A stretch of DNA of 64,000 bases from Phocoena phocoena. Its lineage: Eukaryota > Chordata > Mammalia > Artiodactyla > Phocoenidae. The position numbers were made by a program, and so were the translations under genes. This document shows positions 35,851 through 47,809 of the stretch, piece after piece; positions within the stretch are counted from its first letter, which is position 1; each line of letters begins with the position of its first letter. Where the stretch lies: contig NC_089224.1 of assembly GCF_963924675.1 (NCBI RefSeq), positions 69,487,464-69,551,463 of the forward strand. Reading direction: 5' to 3'. The notes below the pieces were generated by a model, which was given only the letters and a program-made list of their open reading frames with translations, was not told where the DNA came from and searched no databases.

Positions 35851-37424
35851 GAAAAGCCTTTGGGTTATTTATTTATTTTTAAAAATACCATATTCCTATT
35901 ATTATAGCTGCTTCAAAATTGTCAGAAATTTAATAAAAGCATTTCCCACCCTGGGGGTGGGGAAACACCTCTTTAAATACCAATTATAATCAACTATAGC
36001 ACACTTTTGGCTGTATAATTATAAAATACTATTTCTCTATTAGAATAAGTGTGAGTTTGGGGCCTCTTTACCGTCAGTTTATACAGATTCTTCTGAAAAA
36101 TTTTAACTACTGGGTCTGGCACAGTCATATGATAGCCCACTGCTCACAGTCTTTGCTTAACTTCATTTCTGCGGTATCTTTAGGATTGTGGTAAAACTTT
36201 ATGACATATTTTAGTATGTGGCATAGTCTAGTGTTATCAGATCCTGTAAAATTTAATAGCATATGCCAGGGTTTTGACCGCATTTCCTATTTTGTTAATT
36301 GCAGAGTTATTTTGTTTTCCTTAATTGAATAATATATCCCCGAACTTCAGTTTTACATCAATATTGGATCATTTGGAGTGATAGGTATTTGGTGCCTGAA
36401 AGACAGTCATTAGAAAGACTTGAGTAAGCCCCCACCACCACCACACACAAACCTATTTGCACTCAATAATATTCACTGAGCAATATGTAAACTTTTCTAT
36501 CTTAATTTTATTACTCAGTATATGGTAGGCAAAAATGCTGGTTTCATGTGTCTTGATAACAAAATGAAACAAAGCTACATCTGTAGCCACCTTCCCTTGA
36601 TAGGTCTGAAAAGCTTGCAACAAATGTGAACGTGTCCTGTCTCCATCAGCGACAGATACTAGCTTCATTCATAAATGTACATTTTGAAACTCTATTCTAC
36701 TGCTCTTCTTTTGATACAGAAAGTTCATTTCAAGACTGTCATAATTTAACATATTTGAAGACAATTTAAACTTATGAATCCTGTTAAAAAATTAACTGCT
36801 TGTGATATTACTAACGTAAATAGCACTACTGAGGTGATTACTGGACGAACAGATACATTTCTAATATGGCTAAGCACACACAGACAGGCACTGACAATTG
36901 TGTCACAACATACTCCTCTCCCTGTCAAGGTACAAGTTTTCTTTTGAAGTTAATTTTAAAATGAGCCACAAATTCAGAAACACTGACAAATTTTGAAAGC
37001 TTATAAATTTTTATTGTTTGAGTATTGCCCAATCATTTCTCTCCTCTCATTGCTAAAAAGGATTTCAATTTCCTTTTCCCTGATCCCCTCCATTATAGAT
37101 AGGCCAGCCATTGCCAGCTTGATTTTACTTTATTTTTATCATGCTAAATCACAAAGAGGGAGGGATAGAAGAACAAGAGGGAAGGGTGGGAAGGACAAGC
37201 CGTAGGATAGGGACAGGAATTTTGTGATTGGTGGGGAACTGGTAACAGAAGGATTGGGAAGCAGGTGTGATTGAGAATTGGGAGTAAGGAAAAAAGGATG
37301 AAGTATTGCCAAATGTCAGAAATTGAATGTCCTTTCTAGGCTTCTAGAGATGCAGTTGAAAAGTGGAGTTCATTTTGACCTATTTGAACTCTGCTTTAAA
37401 AACAACTCCTGCGCTGAACCAGGC
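35851..37424. other. Single-copy noncoding stretch
   Basis: No gene is visible. A purine-rich patch near 37140-37300 is unassigned. Short frames here show no domain. Confidence 0.5.
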
Positions 37425-37611
37425 TGTTCATTCATTGTCATTCATTCTCTTAACAATTATTTATTGTTATTTAATTACTATTAATCCTACTATCTGCCTT
37501 CATTTTTCTAGGTATAGGAAATACAGTAGTAAATAAAAGGGCCCCAAATCCCAGTCTTCAAGGAATTTATGTATAGGGAGATATTAATTAAACAAACAAA
37601 ACAGACCAATA
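37425..37611. repeat. L2-like fragment
   Basis: TTCATTCATTGTCATTCATTC leads into AACAATTATTTATTG, then AGGTATAGGAAATACAGTAG and CAAGGAATTTATGTATAGGG. This order is characteristic of an old mammalian LINE-derived repeat, most likely L2. Orientation is not asserted. Confidence 0.5.
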
Positions 37612-38695
37612 ATGACAAAGGAGCTTAAATCAGTAAGCAAAAATACCTCAACAAAGAAAATTTTAGAGCCAGATGGTTTCACTGGTAAATTCTACCAAAC
37701 ATTTAAATAATTTTACCAATCATTCTCAAACTCTTCCAAAAAAATTGAAGAGGAGGACACACTCCCAAACTCATTATATAAAGCCAGCATTACCCTAACA
37801 CCTAAGGACACTACAAGAAAACTACAGGCCAACATATCTGATGAATATAAATGCAAAAATTCTTAGCAAAATTGTAGCAAACTGAATTCAACAGAACAAT
37901 AAAAAGATCCTATATCATGATCAAGTGGGATCTATTCCAGGCATGTAGGAATGGTTCCCATATGCAAATCAATAAACACGATACATCATGTTTATAGAAT
38001 GAAGGATAAAAATCATATGATCATCTCAACAGATGTAGAAGGAGCATTTGATAAAGTTCAGTATCCCTTCATGAGAAAACTCTTGATAAAGTGAGTATAG
38101 AAGGAATGTACTTCAACAGAATAAAGGCCATATATGACAAACTCACAGCTAACGTCATACTTAACAGTGAAAGGCTGAAAGCTTTTGCTCAAAGATCAGG
38201 AAAAACACAAGGGTGCCCACTGTCAATACTTCTATTCAACATAGTACTGGATGTCCTAGCCAGAGCAATTAGGCAAGAAAAAGAAATAACAAGCATCCAT
38301 ATTGGAAAGTAAGAAGTAAAATTGTCTCTGTCTGCAGATGATATGATCATATATAGAGAAAACCCTATAAACACCACCAAAAAACTGTTAAAACTCATTA
38401 ACAAATTTAGTACAGTTGCAGGATACAAAATTAACCATAAAATTTACTTGCATTTCTATACACTAAAAACAAACTATCTGAAAAAGAAATAACAATCCCA
38501 TTGACAATTGGGTTAAAACGAATAAAATACCTTGAAATAAATTTAATTAAGGAGGTGAAAGATCTGTACACTGACACACATAAATGGAAGGATATTCCTT
38601 GTTCGTGGATCTGAAGAATTAACACTGTTAAAATGTCCATACTACCTAAAGCCATCTATAGATGCAATGTAATCTCGATCAAAGTTCCAATGGCA

Positions 38696-39095
38696 GGGGT
38701 GGGATGAATTGGGAGATGGGGATTGACATATATACACTATTGATACTATGTATAAAGTAGATAACTAATGAGAACCTACTGTATAGCACAGGGAACTCTA
38801 CTCAATGCTCTGCGGTGACCTAAATGGGAAGGAAATCTGAAAAAGAGGGAAACCAACTATATTGCAATAAAAATTAAAAAATAAAAATAAACACACTGGA
38901 GAACAGTTGTGAAGGTATAAGGTGGAAAATAAAAGGAAAAGTGACACAGACAGAATATTTCATATGTAATGAAACTGAAATTGAATACAGAAGACTATAT
39001 ATATAATTAAATATTATCGCTAATAAAATAAAAAGAATGGACAAAAATGACAAGAATATAACTAAAAAAATAAAACTAAGTCTTGGGAAAAAAAT
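38696..39095 (+). mobile_element. L1 3' end with apparent 3' transduction, nested in an older L1
   Basis: The inserted segment begins with cetartiodactyl L1 3' UTR (GGGTGGGATGAATTGGGAGA, then CTACTGTATAGCACAGGGAACTC) and reaches an A-rich zone at about 38866-38891. It then continues for about 195 bases of sequence that is neither L1 nor the host L1. A final A run at 39087-39094 follows an AATAAA at about 39071. The target-site duplication GTTCCAATGGCA (38684-38695) and GTTCCAACGGCA (39096-39107) encloses the whole 400 bp, so L1 tail and extra sequence entered together. The host L1 reads through correctly when the insertion is removed. Confidence 0.75.
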
Positions 39096-39687
39096 GTTCC
39101 AACGGCATTTTTCACAGAAATAGAACAAACAATATTGAAATCTGCATGGAAACACAAAACACCCCAGATTGTTAAATCAATTCTGAGAAAGAAGAAAAAA
39201 GCAGGAGGCATCACACTTTCTGATTTCAAACTATATTAAAAAAGCTATAGTAATCAAAACAGTATGGTACTGGCATAAAAACAGATATATAGACAATGTG
39301 TTCAATGCAACAAAATTGAGAGCCCCAAAATAAACCCACACATATATGGTCAACTAATATATGACAAGGAGCCAAGAATACTCAACAAGGAAAAGATTGT
39401 CTCTACAATACATGATGCTGGGAAAACTGGATAACAACATGCAAAAAGAATAAAACTGGATGCCTACTTTATGCCACTCACAAAAATTAACCCAAAATGC
39501 ATTACAGACTTAAATGTAAGACCTGCAACCATAAAAATCCTGCAAAAAAATCATAGGAAAAAAAAAAAATCATAGGAAAAAATCTCTTGACATTGGTTTT
39601 GGCAATAATTTTTTGGATATGATACCAAAAGCACAAGCAACAAAAGCAAAACAGATAAGTGGGGCTATATCAAACTAAAAAGCTTCA

Positions 39688-40019
39688 GAACTTCCCTGGT
39701 GGCACAATGGTTGAGAATCCGCCTACCAATGGAGCGGACATGGGTTTGAGTCCTGGGCCGGGAAGATCCCACCTGCTGCGGAGCAACTAAGCCCTTGTGC
39801 CACATCTACTGAGCCTGCGCTCTAGAGCCCACGAGCCACAACTACTGAAGCCTATGCACCTAGAGCCCATGCTCTGCAACTAGAGAAGCCACTGCAAGGA
39901 GAAGCCCATGCACCACAATGAAGAGTAGCCCCTGCTCGCGGCAACTAGAGCAAGCCCACGCGCAGCAATGAAGACCCAATGCAGCCAATAATAAATAAAT
40001 TTATAATAAATAAATAAAT
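39688..40019 (+). mobile_element. CHR-type SINE, long form
   Basis: A long-form copy with head ACTTCCCTGGTGGCACAATGG, the CACATCTACTGAGCCTGCG body, the GAAGACCCAATGCAGCC module and an AATAAATAAATA tail. The host L1 sequence AAAAAGCTTC is interrupted and resumes as AGCTTCTGCACAGCAAAGG, giving a short duplication around AGCTTC (39681-39686 and 40020-40025). It is more diverged than the short-form copies. Confidence 0.9.
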
Positions 40020-41169
40020 AGCTTCTGCACAGCAAAGGAAACCATCAACAAAATTAAAAGGCAACCTATGGAATGAGAGAAAGTATTTGTAAATCACGTA
40101 TTTTATAAGGGCTTAATATCCAAAATATATGAGGAACTCACACAACTCAACAGCAAATAAGTAAATAATCTAATTCAAAATTGGGCAGAGGACATGAATA
40201 GACATTTTCCAAAGACATACAAATGGCCAACAAGTATATGAAAATGTGCTCAATAATCATCTGGGAATTGCAAATCAAAACTACAATGAGGTATCACCTC
40301 ACACCTGTTAGAATGGCTGTGATCAAAAAGAAGAGATAACAAGAGTTGTTGAGAATGTGGAATAAAGGGAATCCTCAGGCAATGATGGTGGGAATGTAAA
40401 TTGGCACAGCCATTATGGAAAACAGTATGGAGGTTCTTTGAGAAATTAAAAATAGAACTACCATATGATCTAGCAATCCCACTTCTGGCTATATAGCCAA
40501 AGGAAATGAAATCACTATTTAAGAGGTATATACATTCCATGTTCACTGTAGCATTATTCCTAATAGCCAAGAAATGAAAACAGCCTAAGTGACCTAAACA
40601 ACCCATTTTACTATATTACAATTTATAGTGTAACATTACTCAGCCATACATTAGAAGAGAATCCTGCTATTTGTGACATGGGTGTACCCTGAGAGCATTA
40701 TGCTAAGTGAAATAAATCAGACAGAAAAAGATAAGTATTGTATGATCTCAATTATATGTGGAATCAAAAAAAGCTAAACTCATAGAAGCAGGGACTAGAT
40801 TGGTGGTTGCCAGAGGCTAGGGGGAAGGTGGTGGAAATGGGGAGTGGTTGGTCAAAGAGTATAAATTTCCAGTTAGCAGATGAGTAAGTTCTGGGATGTC
40901 AGGTGCCGTATAGTGACTATAGTTAACAATACTGGATTACGTACTTGAAAGTTGCCAAATGTTTTCACTGCAAAAAGGAAAAATGAAAAAAAAGATAACT
41001 ATGTGAGGTGATGTGTGTGTTAACTAACTTTATTGCTATAATCATTTCACAATACATATGTATACTAAATCATCACATTGTACATTTTAAACTTACACCA
41101 TGCTATATGTCAATTGTATTTCAATAAAGCTGGGGAAAAATTAAATAAAGTAGTAAAATATATGGCAGA

Positions 41170-41519
41170 GAATGATAAATTGGCTAAAATGAAACACAAA
41201 TCAGAAAAGACTGGTATGAAGTGTGGGATTGGGGGAGGCATTATAAATTGGAATATCAAAAAAGGCCTCACTGAGAAGGTGACGTATCTGCAAAGTTTTG
41301 ACATTAAGGGAGACATCCAGGAAGACAGCTCGAAGAAGAAGCCTCCAGGGAGAATTCAGAGCAAGGGAAAGGCCTTGAGTTATTGGAATCCTTGTCTGTT
41401 CCAGAATGAGCAGAGGCCTGTGTGGCTAGAGTTGGGGAAGCTGGAGCGAGTTAGGAGGACAGATCAGAGAGAAAACAGAAGCAGGCCTTGGATGTTGTCT
41501 GGGGCCAGTTTGAGAACTA
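41170..41519 (+). repeat. Old interspersed repeat fragment (same family as 34225-35850)
   Basis: Words such as AAGGCCTCACTGAGAAGGTGA, TTCAGAGCAAGGGAAAGGCC and AGGCCTGTGTGGCTAGAG follow the start of the same unassigned family. The 264-residue frame at 41078-41872 runs from an L1 end through this repeat and into an antisense SINE, and is not a gene. Confidence 0.5.
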
Positions 41520-41732
41520 TTTTTTTTTTTTTTTTTTTTGCGGTATGCGGGCCTCTCACTGTTGTAGCCTCTCCCGTTGCGGAGCACAGGCTCCGGACGC
41601 GCAAGGCTCAGTGGCCGTGGCTCACGGGCCCAGCTGCTCCGTGGCATGTGGGATCCTCCCGGGCCGGGGCACGGACCCGTGTCCCCTGCATCAGCAGGCA
41701 GACTCTCAACCACTGCGCCACCAGGGAAGCCC
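41520..41732 (-). mobile_element. CHR-type SINE, short form
   Basis: The left T run of about 19 bases is the A tail on the minus strand and the right end GGGAAGCCC is the head. The duplication GAGAACTA is at 41512-41519 and 41733-41740. A second copy in opposite orientation begins 215 bases to the right. Confidence 0.94.
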
Positions 41733-41947
41733 GAGAACTAGCTTTTATTCAAAATGAGTTAGGCCTTTGGAAAGTTTGGAGGTTTACACATGAAAAAATC
41801 AAAGAAACATGGTTTTATTTACATCAAGGTATTATATATTCTTCTGTGTTGGGTCACCAAATTAAGTGTTAGGGTTCAAAACAATTGTTTTCAATTTCAG
41901 GCATAAATTCAAATGTGGTGGATAGAACTATTTACATTAAAAATATA

Positions 41948-42157
41948 GGGCTTCCCTGGTGGCACAGTGGCTGAGAGTCCGCCTGCTGATGCAGGGGACA
42001 CGGGTTCGTGTCCTGGTCCGGGAAGATCCCACATGCCGCAGAGCGGCTGGGCCTGTGAGCCAGGGCCGCTGAGCCTGCGCGTCCGGAGCCTGTGCTCTGC
42101 AATGGGAGAGGCCACAGCAGTGAGAGGCCCACGTACAACAAAAACAACAACAACAAC
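41948..42157 (+). mobile_element. CHR-type SINE, short form
   Basis: A plus-strand copy with the standard short-form body, ending in a (CAA)n-rich tail. The duplication AAAAATATA is at 41939-41947 and 42158-42166. Together with the minus copy at 41520 it forms an inverted repeat. Confidence 0.92.
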
Positions 42158-43214
42158 AAAAATATATATATAGTTATGATGTTGTTTCTGTGAAATTACC
42201 TTTGGAAACTATAAAGTTCTCTTTAAACATTGGTTAAGTAAAAATAAAAGCCTTCTTGTAAAGAGCCTTATTCCTATCAGGTACTAAATAAAAGAGGGCT
42301 ATTATTATTGCTATCATCCGAGTTTCTCCCTCTTCATGTGAGAGCCATCCTGTGCGACTAAGACATCAATTACACAAAAAATATAGGGTAAATAATGTTT
42401 TATGTGAGAATAATATCCTTTATAAAACATTTTTTCTTGGTTAGTTTTAAAGGAACTATTTGCATTGTCATAATATTACCCCTTCAACACAAATTGTTCT
42501 CTAGTTGACATAAGTTATGTTGGAGGAAAAAAGGGAGAATTAAATGATGACTATTAAAAGTAATGTCTGAGATAGACTTTATCTTCCATTAAACCCAGGC
42601 TTGTGGTGAGGGGGTGAAAGACTGTACTCTGAATTCAATATTAAATGTGTGTAGAGTAAACCAAAGTCCAACCCCAAAAAGCAAGGGATGGGGGAAAGTT
42701 CTAAATTTTAATAATTTGAAAGGGCTATAAATGCAATTCACAAGTTGTTGTTTTTTTTTTTTTTTTTTGGTTTGGAACTTTGATTCAGACCTGCCCTCTC
42801 CCAGTGCCCACTATAGGAGGTAACAGACAGAAACTCTACCCTGGGGTAACTGAATCAAAGTGCCAGTGTGGCAAAATGGCTGTAGATAATGGAAATTAAA
42901 TAAGGACACTACTGAACAATGTCCTCTGGAGGCCAATAGGTCTAGTCAATATAAGGCACCGGGATATTGGGCAGAAGGCTTTCAGACTATTTACAGTCTC
43001 TGCTGACTTGTAGGGAAGATTCTCCAAATATAGTACCAAGTCTCTGCTTAGTAGGCATTTCAAGGCAGATAGGAAGGAAACATCTATCATATCTAAATAC
43101 TCTCCAATTCTTCCAGACACCTAGGCCAGAGTTGGGAGGAATTTGTTGAAAAGCAGGAGACTTCCCACAACACAGCTACGTATTACTGACTCCAGTGGTA
43201 AATAAGTAGTAGGA

Positions 43215-43400
43215 AGACACTGATTTCAGGGTCTTAGATTTGAATCTCAGTGTAGTCACTTATTAGAAGTCTGGCCTTGAGCCATCTTTCTACCTGCTCT
43301 ACTCCATCAGTTAAAGAATATAACACTTATATTTTAGGATTAAATAAAATAATGTGCAGTGCATGATACATAGCAGGTATGCAATGTAGTATAAAGAATA
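43215..43400 (+). repeat. MIR SINE
   Basis: The order GATTTGAATCTCAGTGTAGTCACTTA, TTTCTACCTGCTC and AATAATGTGCAGTGCATGATACATAGCAGG is the MIR consensus layout on the plus strand, including the core, with a degraded 3' end. Confidence 0.75.
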
Positions 43401-44958
43401 TTAGCTAGTTTCAGTGAGTTGGGATCAATGTATAATGGATATTAGGGACATCTTAATGTTTACAATTATTATCCTTTTATATTCAAATAATTGAAATATT
43501 GTGTTATGGTCAACAGCAAATAAATCTATCAGTTTTACTCTCCCCACCCCACTATACGAACAAAGTAAAACCATCTTTTAAGTAACAACCCATTTGGGTG
43601 GCAACCCTTATTTTCAATAATTCTCTCTACCTTTGGGTGAAGGTGAAAGAAAGAAAATATAAAGAGCACTTACAAAGGTTATTATATCCCTTACTCTAAC
43701 TTTTACTTCCCTCCTCTTGAAAATTATCATTTCTATACTTATATTATGTATCAAAAAGAGAGCCAGTTTAACTCTCTCTGTCTCTCTCTCTTTCTCTCTC
43801 AGCATACAAGGTCATTAATTGCTATTGGGACCTTCATAAACCCTAGTCTGCCGATGGGGTGAGAACTCTATTGTTAAATGTATTATGGCAGGACTGTCTT
43901 TGGAGATTGCCTGCTTGATTGCTTTGTAGAGGCCCAATGGCACACAGCAATTAAAATCCATAGACCTCTATAACCCTTCTGATGTTTTATGGGCCTTTTT
44001 GTGTCCTTCGGTAGAGTTTACCATTTGTGTATTTCCCACTGGGTCTCTCTTTCAAAACTCTAAGTGGGATTTTTTTTTATCTACTGTGATAAAGCTAGTT
44101 ATACATCATGTGAAAGGTTAATGAACATTTTCAAAAGGAGCATATGTTTTAAGTCAGAAGGTGAAAGTTGTAGTAAAGAATGGTTATATAAAAACTAATA
44201 GTATTTTCCCAATCTCATCAGAGTTAATTTTTACAAACCTCAACAATACCTGTGATTCCTAAAGTAAAGCATAGCTTGTAAGATTGAAATGACCCCAAAA
44301 TTTAAGGAAGTGACTTGAGTTTACATGAAAAGCCCACTTTTGAGCTACTGCACAAGAAGTGCCCTATTCATCTGTCAGGTTTATAACGTATGCAGAATAG
44401 ATACATCTATTTATTTTCTATTTCATTGGAACTAGAAGTTTCACCTTAATAGAGGGCTTTGCAAACAAAGATTCCTAGCTTGTGTCCAGATGTGAGAAAT
44501 TTGATATTGTAATAACTGGGGAGAAGACAGAGAAAAGACCACCAGAGTGGTGTTAAGGAAAGCAGCACAGCTAAGTATAAGTTACGGGTCTGAAAAGTCT
44601 CATGGTACCAGGTATCCTTCTACTTTCAGCACCACAACCAAAGCTCCCATAACCCCCAAAATGAAGTCATTAGGCAATTCATGATGCTTTCAGTCATTTG
44701 CAACTGTAATTGTTTTCTTTCTCTACCTTCTTTCCATTCCCCAGCATATTCTCACTCTTCTTTATTCTCTGCGCTCCCACTCTCACATACTCAAAGGGCA
44801 TTTAGAAATCTTCATTGGAAAAGTGATTTCTACACTCTGAAAGCAAATTGTTCAGTGCCTGGAGCTCTTTGAAGGAAAAGCATTTTTGGACTTCAGAAAG
44901 TGAATACTAAGCTTCAGACTGTACTCTGCATGAAGCTCACATATTCTACAACTTCACA

Positions 44959-45074
44959 AGCTCTTATTTTAGGTGTAAATGGTAGACATGAGAAGAGGGC
45001 AAGTCCCTTCTTATGAAGCTCTTGTTTTAGGTGTAAATGGTAGACATGAGAAGAGGGCAAGTCCCTTCTTATGA
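44959..45074. repeat. 58-bp tandem duplication, two copies
   Basis: The unit AGCTCTT(A/G)TTTTAGGTG through CCCTTCTTATGA occurs at 44959-45016 and again at 45017-45074, with one difference (A at 44966, G at 45024). Neither copy belongs to a repeat I recognise. The near-identity implies a recent event. Confidence 0.95.
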
Positions 45075-46425
45075 ATTTTCTAAACCACGTTCTGAAGAGC
45101 GTTTTGTGTACTGTAGCTATGAGAAAAGTGATTACCCCATCAGGTGTAGGTGGTGTAGGAGGAAAGGAGGATGAATGTAATGATAATGCATTATTATTTA
45201 ATGGAGAGAGGACTAGTTCTTAAACCCCATTACCAGATGGTCACACATCAACAGGAATGATTCAGTAACTTTTCGACGAGCTCCATGGCGTTCTTATCTA
45301 CTTAAGAACACATACTGCAATATGCTTTTTAAATATTATGCTTTTAAAATTTCTAAATGCTATTGCTTTTAAAACTATGTCAAGTGTCAACTGCTTGAAC
45401 TGTAAACAATTCACTCTAGTTAACAATGTTTTTCTACGGCTGTATTTTCTAAAGTATAGTCCATGTTCTTTATGTATCTAGATCACCTATTATGCTTGTT
45501 TAAGAGATTTCTGGGCTATTCATTTGAATTGGTTTATTTGGGAATATTCATTGAAGGCGATCTCCTCACATGGTCCTTAAGCACACAAAAGTGTGAAAAA
45601 ACTTGTTCTAGAGTTTAAATGCTCAGTATCTTTTATGAAACAAGGAGTTGGTCCTGAATATAAACACACATTCCAGGTACTATGTAGATGCTTTACACAT
45701 AATCACACATTTAATATTCTCAAGATTCTTGCAAAATAAGTCCCATTACCTCTAATAGGTAACACTTAGTGTTCATTTATTTATCAAAACTATTTTTTGA
45801 ATACATAATGCCTTCTAGGTATTGAAAAAGAATGATGAATTACACAAAACCTTTTCTTGAGTAGCTTTCAGTTTACAAGTAATCTGAAGAGAAGTAGGGA
45901 GGAATTAAATCTCGTAATTTCTCACTTTGGCATTTAAAAGGTAAAGTCTTTTATATATGGCTCAGGTATTCTTTTAAATGAGGTATATCTCACTATACAG
46001 TTCATATGATTCATAACTATGCAAACTGTGTTAAAAATAGAAAAAGTAGTGAAAACTACTGTGTTTGTTTTATGAAGCTAGTACAGTATCAATGCCAAAA
46101 TAGGGAAGAACAATAAAATAAAATAAAAATTATAAACCAATCTCATTATTGTATAAAATGGTTAACACCTAAATGGAATATAAACAGATCTTCCCCTAGT
46201 AATGCGTATAAAATGCATTATAATAAATGCAACAAATTCATCAAAATTAAAAAAAAAAAGCTTATCCCAAGAATGCAATGAGATTTTAACACAAGTACAC
46301 TTATTAATATACTTTACCCAAACAACAAAGTATATGAGAAAAATAGACTTAGGACAGGTAGAAACAACATAGAGTTCAACAACTATTTATGATTTTAAAC
46401 GTAACTTAGCAAACTACAGATAGGA

Positions 46426-46648
46426 CGGGCTTCCCTGGTGGCGCAGTGGTTGAGAGTCCGCCTGCTGATGCAGGGGACATGGGTTCGTGCCCTGGTCTGG
46501 GAAGATCCCACATGCCGCGGAGCGGCTGGGCCCGTGAGCCATGGCCACTGAGCCTACGCCTCCGGAGCCTGTGCTCCGCAACGGGAGAGGCCACAACAGT
46601 GAGAGGCCCTCGTACCACAAAACAAAAACAAAAACAAAAACAAACAAA
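46426..46648 (+). mobile_element. CHR-type SINE, short form
   Basis: A complete short-form copy with an (AAAAAC)n tail. Perfect 15-bp duplication AAACTACAGATAGGA at 46411-46425 and 46649-46663. It interrupts the degraded L1. Confidence 0.95.
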
Positions 46649-47395
46649 AAACTACAGATAGGATGGAACTCCCTTATAGGTAAAAGGTATGTCTTACATA
46701 AACAACAACAACAAAAAACTATAGAAAATGTTAATGTATGAAGCTTTTGAAATATTCCCACTGAAATCACTGAAACACAAGGCTGCCTGCTATTACTTAA
46801 GTACTGGAAGTCCTAGCCAATTCAGTAATGCCAAAAATAAATAAAATTAAAATATAATAAAACAAAATATAATATAATAAAATAAAATAAGAGGCATAAG
46901 ATGGAAAAAAGGCATAGAAGTTGTTGTGGTTTTTTGATGTGTGTGTGTGTGTGCACAGAGGACAAGATTGTACATACATAGACAAAGAAGAGAACTCAGC
47001 ATAACTGCTGGACACATACATGCACACACACACATGCAATCTATATCTATGCTTGTATGTCTATGTCTATATCTGCACACATAAAGTAAAATCTTATTCA
47101 AAATAGCAACAATATGTATGTTATCTGAGATTAAATCTACGAAAGTAGCACAAGAAATTTAATGGACAAAAATACAGAACTTTTTTGAAGTGTGTGAAAA
47201 AATGCATGAATAGATGCACTATGTTTATAAATAGAAGTGACAGTACTATATAGTCTTATAAAACTATTAGTTTTACGCCAATCTGTACATTTAATTCAAT
47301 TTTATAGAAAATCTCAAAGGATTTTTCATGGATCTTTAGAAAATTTCTACAAGATTTAACTCTTCTTAACAGAAAAAAATGTAAGGAGTAAATAA

Positions 47396-47436
47396 ATATA
47401 TATATATATATATGCACACACATATATATATATATG

Positions 47437-47481
<45 letters not shown>
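47396..47481. repeat. (TA)n with CACA interruptions, microsatellite
   Basis: A TA-repeat of about 86 bases with GCACACACA interruptions. Every frame over it (for example YIYIYIYIYI on the minus strand) is an artefact. Confidence 0.9.
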
Positions 47482-47485
<4 letters not shown>

Positions 47486-47809
47486 GCCAAGGAGATTTCA
47501 AAGATTAAGGCGAAGGGATTTTTATAAAGACTTAAATCAATTTTTTTCTATATTGGGTTACAGAAACACAAATGAATTCTAGATAGACTAAATCATAAAT
47601 GTGACTAGCAAAACTTTAAAACTTATAGAGGAAAACAATTTTAAATATAGAAACATATCTTAATGGGTAATTTCAAAACAAATGCTGAGTGAAACAAGAA
47701 GTCACAGAATTGAAAGTATCACATTATTTATATAAAACATTTAAAACATAGGAAACAGTACTACATATTGACTATCAACATACATATGTAATTTCAAAAA
47801 TGAACTATG

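Larger units (their letters stand above)
37612..41140 (+). mobile_element. Old L1 (RT domain to 3' end), with nested elements
   Basis: The sequence enters L1 ORF2 in the reverse-transcriptase region and runs to the 3' UTR. A catalytic-site remnant encoding SADD with hydrophobic neighbours lies near 38327-38345; L1 normally has FADD, so the phenylalanine codon is mutated. The frame is broken by many stops: the longest piece is 74 codons at 38091-38312. After the nested insertion (38696-39095) and the SINE (39688-40019), the 3' coding part and 3' UTR continue to GTATTTCAATAAAGCTGGGG at about 41110-41133. It is an inactive pseudogene copy of L1MA-like age. Confidence 0.88.
42167..46079. other. 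Mostly single-copy noncoding stretch
   Basis: No gene is visible. It holds a T run of about 18 bases at 42750-42768, a MIR at 43215-43400, a CT-rich simple stretch at 43771-43800, the 58-bp tandem duplication at 44959-45074 and faint L2-like traces at 45680-45860. Confidence 0.5.
46080..47680 (+). mobile_element. Degraded L1 ORF2 sequence, interrupted
   Basis: Pieces of L1 ORF2 in order: the segment with AAGAATGCAATGAGATTTTAAC, then after the SINE TTCCCACTGAAATCACTGAAAC and GGCTGCCTGCTATTAC followed by GTACTGGAAGTCCTAGCCAA, then later ACAGAAACACAAATG debris. It is highly diverged with several simple repeats inserted, and no frame survives. Boundaries are approximate. Confidence 0.6.

Noticed and set aside
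40250..40606. 118-codon minus-strand open frame
   Set aside because: Antisense of L1 ORF2 C-terminal coding sequence in the L1 at 37612-41140.
41078..41872. 264-codon plus-strand open frame, the longest in the window
   Set aside because: It starts in an L1 3' end, crosses an old noncoding repeat and then reads a SINE in antisense, including the F run from the T tract. No domain, and both element boundaries lie inside it.
47256..47501. 81-codon minus frame with YIYIYI repeats
   Set aside because: Translation of a TA/CA microsatellite.
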